Shown here piece after piece: positions 1-7,096 of a stretch of 15,017 nucleotides of DNA (positions are counted from its first letter, which is position 1; each line of letters opens with the position of its first letter). The position numbers and the translations under genes were made by a program. The stretch is from Oxalobacteraceae bacterium (GTDB lineage Bacteria > Pseudomonadota > Gammaproteobacteria > Burkholderiales > Burkholderiaceae_D), in contig CANKWG010000029.1 in the NCBI GenBank assembly GCA_947487325.1, positions 1 through 15,017 on the forward strand, written 5' to 3'. The notes under the pieces are model-generated. The model was not told the origin of the DNA, did not search any database, and saw only the letters and a list, made by a program, of their open reading frames with translations.

Positions 1-1657
1 CTGATAGCGGCAAAGGCATAGTGTAGCTACCTGTGAGCGCACCTAACACGCCCGCCTGTGAAAAACGCATCGCATCAACACGCATCGCCAATTGCTTTTT
101 ATCACGCAGTGACCAACTGCCTTCGAGTGAAAGATCATCCAAACTCATTGGTGGCAAAGTCAACCCATTGGCGGCCTGAAGTTTCACTCGCTCACCACGT
201 AGCTTCAGGCGCCCGCCATCCTGGTTTGCATCGACTTCACCGGATATGCCATCAAAAGCTGGCAAAGATTCACGCCCGCCTGCCTGATGAATTCCTATAG
301 CATCAAATTTTCCTGTGATTCGATAAGGACCCGCACCGGGCACACTACCATCCCAAGATGCAGAGAAATCGCGTAGTTGTCCCCGTGGCGAAAAGTCAGA
401 CAACACGCTCCTAAAGTCATCGGTTAAAGGCAGATGACCTGCAAACCGAGCAAGCGCAGCCAGATCCATTTCGGTGATTTTCAAGTCATGGCGGTCGGCT
501 TTGCCGCCATTACCCGCAATATAGAAGTGACTGACAGTCGTTTTGGGCAGAACTGCCCCTTGCTCGGTCCGCAAGGAAAAATTCGTCAGCGTCAGTTGGT
601 GGCCACTTGCACCATAAGACAATATTTTCTGCTTCAGACCCGACACCACCTCACCGGCCGAAATACGCCCACTGACATCGACGAGCTTGAGCGGCTCAAG
701 TGACTGATCGAGTCGTACCGACAAATTGGCCAACGATAGATCGGCGGTCACATTCGCCACGCTGCCGCGATTGAAATTTACCCAGGCGCGCACCGAGCCG
801 TCACCCCCTTTCAGCTCATAGGGCATATCAATGTAGGGCTTCCATGCTTCAAGATGCGTTTTTTTCCAATGAATATAAAACTCGCCTATCCATTCCGCAT
901 AATCTGCGCGCGTTTTCGAAAATGGCGGATGAGTGAATTCAATACGCAGATCAATGGGCGCTGCCAGATGTTCGGGAGGCGTTGCCTTGAGTGCAGCACG
1001 ATGGGTACGCCAGCGATTCTGCAAGACAAAACTGATGTCGGTCAGCGTGAGATCGGGTGCTGAGCGCATCTGATCGCGCCAGCGTACTTCCCCCTGCCTA
1101 ACCACGATTTCATGCTGTGCCAACAGCCAATCGAGTCCACGACCTTGATCGGGCTTGTTGGTATCAATCCGTAAACCACCGACAAAAAAATGCCCTTCGC
1201 TGTCGCGTTCGATCTCCAGATTCGGACGCGACAATTCCAGCGCCTGCAGACGTAATTCACCTAGAACTGACCACCATGAAATGGTCGCATTCACCTCGGG
1301 TAGCACCAGCGCACTCTCACCATCGTCGTTATGAATGACAACGTTTTCCAGCTTCAAGCGTGGATCGAGCCCGTGCCAGCTGGCCTGTATCGCGGCAATA
1401 CGTACATTGCGATTGACGAAATGGCTAGCGAGTTGCTCTACTTCAGATTTGTAGCTGTCGATGTTTGGCAAGACGACATAGCGCAGGGACAGGAAGGCCG
1501 CACAGAAGGCAAAATAGATGACGATCAGCGTAACCAACACCCAGCTGAGCGCATGGTGCGTTACACGATTGACTTTGTCGTAACCGGAACGAAACGAACG
1601 CCACCCAAGCAGTAGTGCTTGTCTGATACGGTTTGTGTTGTCTGCTTGGCTCGACAT
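1..1657 (-). CDS. yhdP: YhdP/TIGR02099-type AsmA-like envelope protein, N-terminal part (runs off the left edge)
   Basis: The frame is open from an ATG at 1657-1655 down to base 2, giving 552 codons with no stop. I checked it at several points and saw no frameshift. An in-frame TAA lies 14 codons upstream with no other ATG between. The start has no clear Shine-Dalgarno. The protein opens with a basic cytoplasmic stretch, then one membrane segment at about residues 37-58 (WVLVTLIVIYFAFCAAFLSL region). The family-like signature QASWHGLDPRLKLENV follows at about residues 91-106. The rest is long, beta-rich periplasmic sequence, as in the DUF3971/AsmA-like family. E. coli YhdP is about 1270 residues, so over half is missing. 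Family members are inner-membrane-anchored proteins implicated in phospholipid transport to the outer membrane; that role is inferred from the family. The gene is divergent from glnE, an arrangement I recall from betaproteobacteria. Confidence 0.85.
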   Translation of the reverse strand, partial: MSSQADNTNRIRQALLLGWRSFRSGYDKVNRVTHHALSWVLVTLIVIYFAFCAAFLSLRYVVLPNIDSYKSEVEQLASHFVNRNVRIAAIQASWHGLDPRLKLENVVIHNDDGESALVLPEVNATISWWSVLGELRLQALELSRPNLEIERDSEGHFFVGGLRIDTNKPDQGRGLDWLLAQHEIVVRQGEVRWRDQMRSAPDLTLTDISFVLQNRWRTHRAALKATPPEHLAAPIDLRIEFTHPPFSKTRADYAEWIGEFYIHWKKTHLEAWKPYIDMPYELKGGDGSVRAWVNFNRGSVANVTADLSLANLSVRLDQSLEPLKLVDVSGRISAGEVVSGLKQKILSYGASGHQLTLTNFSLRTEQGAVLPKTTVSHFYIAGNGGKADRHDLKITEMDLAALARFAGHLPLTDDFRSVLSDFSPRGQLRDFSASWDGSVPGAGPYRITGKFDAIGIHQAGGRESLPAFDGISGEVDANQDGGRLKLRGERVKLQAANGLTLPPMSLDDLSLEGSWSLRDKKQLAMRVDAMRFSQAGVLGALTGSYTMPLPLS

Positions 1658-1969
1658 CAAATGGAATTGTTGTAATGGATACCGCGCCCAAAGACGTTAG
1701 AACTTTGGTCGAAAATCAGCTGGTTAGCGGTGAGTGCAGCGGAAAATTGCCCGTCCACCCATGAAACAATCTGCATCCCAGCCTAGACCAAGATGACGAT
1801 TCAGACAGTTTAGCTCTTGATGTGCTTCTATCGCGAAACCGCAGATTCGCCCGCTTGGAGACCCGGCAGAGCGATCTTTCACGGATAAGCATCAGGGCAT
1901 GACCGGGATTGTTATCATAGCTGCAAATTCCGCTTTTCCCGCCACCTCGATACATCGCTTATCAAAATT
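1658..1969. other. Divergent intergenic region between yhdP and glnE, no firm feature
   Basis: These 312 bases separate two divergent genes and should hold both promoters. The best candidate is TATCAT at 1913-1918 on plus, which also reads TATGAT on minus. Neither reading has a convincing -35 partner at 16-18 bases. A second weak plus candidate, TATCAA at 1960-1965, would leave almost no leader before glnE. I found no terminator and no credible small gene. The open frame at 1716-1955 (minus) has no family resemblance or ribosome binding site. Confidence 0.4.
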
Positions 1970-4696
1970 ATGAGCATAAACCCGCCGCTCACCAGCCCGA
2001 ACCTCTCCCGGTTCGTCAAACGCTGGCTGGATGCGGATCCTGCGCGCGAAGCTGAATTGGAGCGACTGGCTGGATTATCGCTTGCCTCGGTTGACTTTGC
2101 CCAGTTGCTTGAGGCGCAATTGGCGCTTGTGCCGTCACTGCCGGCAGCCATGCGTCGCCTGCGAAACCTGCTGGTTGCGGCCATCGCCGAGCGTGATCTG
2201 GCTGGCCGGGGTGATCTGGATGAGGTCCTGAGCGCCATATCGGCGTTTGCGGACTTCGTGATCAACCGCCATCTGGCCGACTTGTATCTCAGCCAGTGCG
2301 AGCTGCACGGCACTCCCATGGGCGAGGAATCGGGCGCTGCTCAGCACATGATCGTGGTGGGCATGGGCAAGCTGGGTGGACGCGAACTGAATGTCTCTTC
2401 GGATATTGATCTGATTTTTTTGTATCCGGAAGATGGCGAGACCGTGGTCACCGCTGAGGGTCAGCGCGCGCTGTCCAACCATGAATTCTTTGTACGCCTT
2501 GGCAAAAAACTGATCGCTGATATTGCCGAGATCACTGCTGACGGTTTCAGTTTTCGGGTAGATATGGCGCTGCGGCCCAATGGCGCATCAGGTCCACTGG
2601 CGGCCAGCTTTGGGATGCTTGAAGAGTATCTGATGGTGCAGGGACGCGAATGGGAACGCTATGCTTGGGTCAAAGCGCGTGCTCTCACTGGGCGCGCCGA
2701 GGATATTGCAGCGCTGGAAGCGATTGTGCGACCTTTCGTTTACCGTCGCTATCTGGACTTTGGGTCGATTCACGCACTGCGTGATATGCATTCGCAGATA
2801 CGGGCTGAAGTCGTACGACAGGAAACTCGCCATCCGGAACGTAACATCAATGTCAAGCTGGGCCGTGGTGGCATACGCGAAATTGAATTCCTTGCGCAGG
2901 TGTTTCAACTGATCCGTGGCGGACGCGATCCGGGTCTTCGCGATCGCTCTACCCGAGCGACTTTGCACATCCTCACCGAAAAGAAACTGTTGCCGGCGCA
3001 AGTGACCGCTCAGTTACTGGAGGCCTATACCTTTCTCCGCAATCTGGAGCACCGTGTGCAGTACCTCGACGATGCACAAACGCATGTGTTGCCAGCAGCC
3101 GAGGAAGATCGTCTGGTGCTGGCCCGGGCCATGGGATATGACGATACGCAAGCCTTGTTGAATGCACTGCGCGCGCATGCCGATTGGGTGGCGGCACGCT
3201 TCGATGAAATTTTCGACAATAAATCATCCCCTAACCTAGGCGCTGGCAGCGAGGTATTGGGTTTGTCATTCGACGAGTCGACGGAAGACATGCTCTCCGC
3301 TCACTTGAACCAACTAGGTTTTGATGACGCACAAGCATCCGCGCAGCGCTTACTTTCCAGCTGGCACAGCAGCCGTATCCAGTCGCTGCCGCCCCAACGC
3401 AAGGTACAACTGCAAGCGCTGCTGCGCGCATCGCTACCCATGATCAGTCAACAAGCCGATTCAGCGTCGAGTGCGGCGACGCTGAACCGCTTGCTGGATT
3501 TCTTCGATACCATCGCGCGCCGCTCGGCGTATCTGGCTTTGCTGACTGAATATCCGCATACCTTGGCGCGGGTGATTCGCATGATGGCCTCTAGCGACTG
3601 GGCCGCGAAGTATCTGACCCGTCATCCGGTCTTGATGGATGAGTTACTTGATGACGCTATCTTGCACACTGAACCTGACTGGCAGGCGTTTGCGCAAGAA
3701 TGTGGCAGGCAACTCCAGGCTTTCAACGACGACACTGAACGTCAGATGGATGTGCTGCGCGAGCAACATCATGCGCAGCTGTTTCGCTTGCTCGCGCAGG
3801 ATCTCGATGGTGTACTTAGCGTAGAGCGTCTTGCGGATCATTTGTCTGCGCTGGCCGATGTACTCATCTCGGTGACGCTGGATGCGGTCTGGCAAACACT
3901 CGCTAGCAAACATCGCGACCAACCACGATTTGCCGTCATCGCCTATGGCAAGCTGGGCGGCAAAGAATTGGGATATGCCTCGGATCTGGATGTCATTTTT
4001 CTATATGACGACGAGGATACAGAGGCACCCGCCATCTACGCAAAACTTGCGCAACGTTTCATTACCTGGATGACTAGTCACACGCCAGCCGGCATTTTGT
4101 TTGATATCGATATCGCGCTCAGACCAGATGGCGCTAGTGGTCTGCTCGTATCCTCGATATCGGCATTCGAAAAGTACCAGCATCAGTCTGCCTGGCTCTG
4201 GGAGCACCAAGCGCTCACCAGAACACGCTTCTGCGCGGGAGACCAGAACGTCGGCACACAATTCGAAACCCTACGTACTCAGGTACTGCGTCAGACTCGA
4301 GATCCGGTTCAGTTGCGCACTGAGATTCTGGCCATGCGCCAACGTATGCACGACGCGCATCCCAATCGCTCGGAATTATTCGATCTGAAGCACGATGCGG
4401 GCGGTATGATCGATATCGAATTTATCGTTCAATTCTTGGTACTGCGACATGCGGCCGAATACCCCGTAATGACGGATGACATCGGCAATATCGCGCTGCT
4501 GAAGCTGGCAGGCGAGTTACATCTGATTGACCAGCCACTGTCCGTCGCGGTGGGCGATGCCTATCGACTCTTCCGTAAACTTCAGCATCAAACTCGCCTA
4601 ACCGGCCATGACAAAGCGCGTGTTGAACTGGCTCGGGTGGCAGAACCACGAAAGGCAGTCGAGCAACTGTGGCAGCAAGTTCTGTTACCCAACTGA
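1970..4696 (+). CDS. glnE: Bifunctional glutamine synthetase adenylyltransferase / adenylyl-removing enzyme GlnE
   Basis: GlnE attaches AMP to glutamine synthetase when nitrogen is plentiful and removes it under limitation, under control of PII protein and glutamine, in the cytoplasm. At 908 residues it is close to the E. coli protein (about 945). It shows the expected duplicated nucleotidyltransferase fold. The N-terminal adenylyl-removing domain has GMGKLGGRELNVSSDIDLIF at residues 131-150, with metal-binding D145 and D147. The C-terminal adenylyltransferase domain has YGKLGGKELGYASDLDVIF at 659-677, with D672 and D674. Both are followed by the family's LRP(N/D)GASG motif (ALRPNGASGPL in the first copy, ALRPDGASGLL in the second). 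NVKLGRGGIREIEFLAQVFQ marks the linker after the first catalytic domain, and HDAGGMIDIEFIVQFLVLR its C-terminal counterpart. Both active sites look intact. The ATG at 1970 has no strong Shine-Dalgarno. The gene is divergent from yhdP and lies 230 bases before a lipoprotein gene. Confidence 0.97.
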   Translation: MSINPPLTSPNLSRFVKRWLDADPAREAELERLAGLSLASVDFAQLLEAQLALVPSLPAAMRRLRNLLVAAIAERDLAGRGDLDEVLSAISAFADFVINRHLADLYLSQCELHGTPMGEESGAAQHMIVVGMGKLGGRELNVSSDIDLIFLYPEDGETVVTAEGQRALSNHEFFVRLGKKLIADIAEITADGFSFRVDMALRPNGASGPLAASFGMLEEYLMVQGREWERYAWVKARALTGRAEDIAALEAIVRPFVYRRYLDFGSIHALRDMHSQIRAEVVRQETRHPERNINVKLGRGGIREIEFLAQVFQLIRGGRDPGLRDRSTRATLHILTEKKLLPAQVTAQLLEAYTFLRNLEHRVQYLDDAQTHVLPAAEEDRLVLARAMGYDDTQALLNALRAHADWVAARFDEIFDNKSSPNLGAGSEVLGLSFDESTEDMLSAHLNQLGFDDAQASAQRLLSSWHSSRIQSLPPQRKVQLQALLRASLPMISQQADSASSAATLNRLLDFFDTIARRSAYLALLTEYPHTLARVIRMMASSDWAAKYLTRHPVLMDELLDDAILHTEPDWQAFAQECGRQLQAFNDDTERQMDVLREQHHAQLFRLLAQDLDGVLSVERLADHLSALADVLISVTLDAVWQTLASKHRDQPRFAVIAYGKLGGKELGYASDLDVIFLYDDEDTEAPAIYAKLAQRFITWMTSHTPAGILFDIDIALRPDGASGLLVSSISAFEKYQHQSAWLWEHQALTRTRFCAGDQNVGTQFETLRTQVLRQTRDPVQLRTEILAMRQRMHDAHPNRSELFDLKHDAGGMIDIEFIVQFLVLRHAAEYPVMTDDIGNIALLKLAGELHLIDQPLSVAVGDAYRLFRKLQHQTRLTGHDKARVELARVAEPRKAVEQLWQQVLLPN

Positions 4697-4819
4697 AATC
4701 TCCGCGCGTTACTTGCCTCAGGCCTTCACACCTGCGATCCCCTAGACCCCTCGCCCCTTAGCTTCCTCAGTCCCACGATCTTGGCGACCCACTTGTGGCG
4801 GCCGCACAACAGTACAAAA

Positions 4820-4853
4820 TTGCCAAACGAATAAGTATTGATCTAATTACAAT
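4820..4853 (+). promoter_or_regulatory. Possible promoter for the lipoprotein gene pair
   Basis: An AT-rich patch upstream of the first lipoprotein gene contains TTGCCA (4820-4825, five of six matches to a -35 box) and TACAAT (4848-4853, five of six matches to a -10 box). Their 22-base spacing is too long for a standard sigma-70 promoter. TACAAT may pair with a weaker -35, or the match may be chance. Placement before ATG 4927 is sensible. The rest of the 4697-4926 gap is C-rich and shows no terminator for glnE. Confidence 0.35.
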
Positions 4854-4926
4854 TCATGCAATGTCGCTACCCAGCTGCGACTTTTACACGGCACGACGTA
4901 TTGCCCCCTTTACTCAGGACAAGATC

Positions 4927-5340
4927 ATGAACAGATACGCAGTTCTCTGCATGGCTTTGGCCGTTCTGCTTTTCGGATGCGCAACGCAGCGCGAGATCGA
5001 AAGCCAGAAGGTGTCCAAAAGCAATCTGACCGCAGGTCAGGTCAGCATTACGCTCAAGAAGAACATCACGACGCAGCAGGAAGTTGTCGAGACTTTTGGT
5101 GCGCCCAATCTGGTGACACAAAACGCCGATGGCGAGGAATCCTGGACTTATCAGAAGCAAGCAACGGTATCGAATGCCAGTTCCAGCTCGGCTTTTGCAA
5201 CGATCGTTCTGGCTGGCGCGTCTAGCAACAGCTCGGGTCTCGAGCAATCCAGCCGAACGATAACGCTGATCATCAAATTCAGAGATATCAAAGGCGTGAA
5301 AACAGTCACCGACTTTTCCTCCCGCTACTCTTCATTCTGA
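4927..5340 (+). CDS. Small lipoprotein with a BamE/SmpA-like domain
   Basis: The ATG at 4927 is chosen over the in-frame start at 4795. It has AGGA at 4916-4919, seven bases upstream, and it gives a classic lipoprotein signal: MNRYAVLCMALAVLLFGC with acceptor Cys18. Residue 19 is Ala, so outer-membrane sorting is expected. The mature part has a BamE/SmpA/OmlA-type pattern: GQVSITL at 37-43, then TQQEVVETFGAP at 49-60, then an aromatic-containing strand ESWTY at 71-75. A Ser/Ala-rich insert at about 82-110 and a final strand TITLIIKF at 111-118 follow. At 137 residues it is near BamE size. True BamE belongs to the outer-membrane barrel assembly complex, but the Ser-rich insert and the neighbour make a paralogous small lipoprotein as likely, so I give no symbol. 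The next gene starts nine bases after its stop, suggesting co-transcription. Confidence 0.8.
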   Translation: MNRYAVLCMALAVLLFGCATQREIESQKVSKSNLTAGQVSITLKKNITTQQEVVETFGAPNLVTQNADGEESWTYQKQATVSNASSSSAFATIVLAGASSNSSGLEQSSRTITLIIKFRDIKGVKTVTDFSSRYSSF

Positions 5341-5349
5341 GATTGAGCC

Positions 5350-5961
5350 ATGACAACCAAGACGACCTTTATCAAAATCTACGCCAACCTCCACAATTCA
5401 GCCTCCTCGCTTGAAATCAACAGGCAAACAAGCGCCTTCGGTATAAAAAACTGCGGTGGTATCTTGCGAAGAGTGTTGTGCGGTTTGGCGGTGGGCAGCA
5501 CGCTGTTCACGGCGGGCTGCGCAATGAATGATGCACCATCGAACAAGACCTCCTTGGAAATTCAATCCTATCAATCCCGGTCATTCGAAGTGGACAAAAA
5601 GACGGCGTTCAATTCCGCGATGTCCGTCTTTCAGGATCTCGGCTACATCGTTAATTCAGCCAATCTGGATACGGGCTTCATCACAGCAGAATCCCCCACG
5701 AAAGGTGCGAAGGGCAGCGACGCATTTCTTTCTTTTCTGGCGGGTATACGGGTTGAGGGAAGGACCGCGGTAACTGCATTCGTTGAGGAATTGTCGCCAA
5801 AATCCGCAAAAATACGCTTGAATTTTGTCGAGAGAAAAAAAGCCTCAGGCGACTATGGCCAGCAATCAAATCGCGATGATCCTATACAAGACCCTAAGAT
5901 TTATCAGTCGGCGTTCGATAAAATCAGTGACGCTATTTTCATTCGAGCCGCCCAAAAATAA
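5350..5961 (+). CDS. Predicted lipoprotein of unknown function
   Basis: The open frame encodes 203 residues. A hydrophobic segment preceded by Arg40-Arg41 (RRVLCGLAVGSTLFTAGC) ends in a lipobox-like TAGC with acceptor Cys57, and Ala58 follows. The mature part contains SFEVDKKTAFNSAMSVFQDLGYIVNSAN at about 78-105 and then DTGFITAES. This resembles small lipoproteins with an 'LQDLGF-ID-AD--LG-I-A' pattern that I know only as uncharacterised. The N-terminus is odd: about 38 residues precede the signal sequence, which is unusual for a lipoprotein. TTG at 5464, preceded by GCGGTGGT, would give a standard signal peptide of about 19 residues and a protein of about 165 residues. I keep the ATG at 5350 because of its tight spacing to the upstream gene. 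The gene ends 19 bases before a strong terminator. Function is not inferred. Confidence 0.7.
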   Translation: MTTKTTFIKIYANLHNSASSLEINRQTSAFGIKNCGGILRRVLCGLAVGSTLFTAGCAMNDAPSNKTSLEIQSYQSRSFEVDKKTAFNSAMSVFQDLGYIVNSANLDTGFITAESPTKGAKGSDAFLSFLAGIRVEGRTAVTAFVEELSPKSAKIRLNFVERKKASGDYGQQSNRDDPIQDPKIYQSAFDKISDAIFIRAAQK

Positions 5962-5980
5962 AAATAGTGCCTCATCATGT

Positions 5981-6022
5981 AAAAAAGCCCCGCAGTTCGT
6001 ATGAACTGCAGGGCTTTTTTTT
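5981..6022. terminator. Bidirectional intrinsic terminator between the lipoprotein pair and gap
   Basis: Six A (5981-5986) precede a 12-base arm (5987-5998, GCCCCGCAGTTC), a GTAT loop (5999-6002), a matching arm (6003-6014, GAACTGCAGGGC) and eight T (6015-6022). The stem has 11 pairs and one C-A mismatch (5991/6010). The A tract on one side and the T tract on the other let it terminate both the plus-strand lipoprotein transcript and the minus-strand tkt-gap transcript, which converge here. Confidence 0.93.
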
Positions 6023-6039
6023 GAATCACAATAGCTTGC

Positions 6040-7050
6040 TTATTTTGCGTTCATCAACGCCGTTGTCGTGTCCAGCATGCGGTTCGAGAAACCCCACTCA
6101 TTGTCATACCATGAAGAGACCTTCACGAGACGGCCAGAGACTTTCGTCAGGGTTGCATCAAAATTACTCGACGCCGGATTGTGATTGAAATCCACCGACA
6201 CCAGTGGCTCGGTGTTGTAGGTCAGAATGCCTTTCAGAGGACCTTCGGCTGCCTTTTTCATGATGCTGTTAACCTCATCAACGGTGGTGTCACGCGCTGC
6301 GATGAAAGACAGATCAACAATAGAAACATTGATGGTCGGCACACGGATTGCGTAGCCATCCAGCTTGCCATTGAGCTCAGGCAGCACCAAACCTACGGCT
6401 GCTGCCGCACCAGTCTTGGTCGGAATCATTGACTGGGTCGCAGACCGTGCGCGGCGCAAATCTTCGTGCATAACATCGGTGAGGACCTGATCATTAGTGT
6501 AAGCATGCACTGTGGTCATAAGACCCGTTTCAAGACCGATCGTGTCATTGAGTGGCTTAACCAGCGGCGCCAAGCAATTGGTGGTGCATGAGGCGTTGGA
6601 GATCACGGTATCGGAAGATTTCAGCACGCTCTGATTCACCCCGAAAACAACGGTCGCATCAACATCATTACCACCGGGTGCCGAGATGATGACTTTTTTG
6701 GCGCCGCCTTTGAGGTGTGCAGAAGCTTTTTCCTTGCTAGCAAAAAAGCCCGTGCATTCCAAGACCACATCAACACCGAGTTCACCCCATGGAATATCCG
6801 CTGGATTACGCTGTGCGAAAACACGAATTTTGTCGCCATTGACGATCATGTAATCACCCTCGACCACCACGGTACCGGGGAATTTACCATGTGCCGTGTC
6901 ATAGCGTGTGAGATGCGCATTCGATTCCGCATTACCCAAATCATTGATAGCGACGATCTGAATATCGTTTTTCTTGCCGCCTTCATAATGCGCACGCAAT
7001 ACATTACGCCCGATGCGGCCGTAGCCATTGATCGCAACTTTGATGGTCAT
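6040..7050 (-). CDS. gap: Type I glyceraldehyde-3-phosphate dehydrogenase (NAD-type)
   Basis: The enzyme converts glyceraldehyde-3-phosphate to 1,3-bisphosphoglycerate in glycolysis and runs in reverse in gluconeogenesis. The ATG at 7050 begins MTIKVAINGYGRIGRNVLRA, with the Rossmann GxGRIGR motif at residues 9-15. It has a good Shine-Dalgarno: GGAG lies in the GGAGATCAAT that directly precedes the ATG. The frame is open further upstream, but those extra residues are out-of-frame tkt sequence. The protein is 336 residues, normal for the family. Catalytic Cys155 lies in SNASCTTNCLAPL and His182 in TTVHAYTNDQ. VAINDL at 33-38 favours NAD over NADP, as in E. coli GapA. The C-terminal WYDNEWGFSNRM motif is present. 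It lies 46 bases downstream of tkt, consistent with one operon ending at the shared terminator. I see no isozyme-specific feature, so the finer name (gapA or cbbG type) is left open. Confidence 0.97.
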   Translation of the reverse strand: MTIKVAINGYGRIGRNVLRAHYEGGKKNDIQIVAINDLGNAESNAHLTRYDTAHGKFPGTVVVEGDYMIVNGDKIRVFAQRNPADIPWGELGVDVVLECTGFFASKEKASAHLKGGAKKVIISAPGGNDVDATVVFGVNQSVLKSSDTVISNASCTTNCLAPLVKPLNDTIGLETGLMTTVHAYTNDQVLTDVMHEDLRRARSATQSMIPTKTGAAAAVGLVLPELNGKLDGYAIRVPTINVSIVDLSFIAARDTTVDEVNSIMKKAAEGPLKGILTYNTEPLVSVDFNHNPASSNFDATLTKVSGRLVKVSSWYDNEWGFSNRMLDTTTALMNAK

Positions 7051-7096
7051 ATTGATCTCCTGAGTGATTATTACTAGTAGCTTTGTTTGGCGTGAG

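Noticed and set aside
58..1691. Several small open frames on both strands across the left end
   Set aside because: All are shadows of the long yhdP frame, which I translated at several points and found uninterrupted from 1657 to the left edge.
1716..2319. Two minus-strand open frames overlapping the glnE 5' end and the intergenic region (79 and 134 codons)
   Set aside because: One overlaps the glnE coding start antisense and is Ser/Arg-rich shadow sequence. The other has no Shine-Dalgarno or recognisable domain.
4795..4926. 44-residue N-terminal extension of the BamE-like lipoprotein
   Set aside because: ATG 4927 has an AGGA at the right distance and yields a textbook lipoprotein signal peptide. 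The extension would bury the signal sequence.
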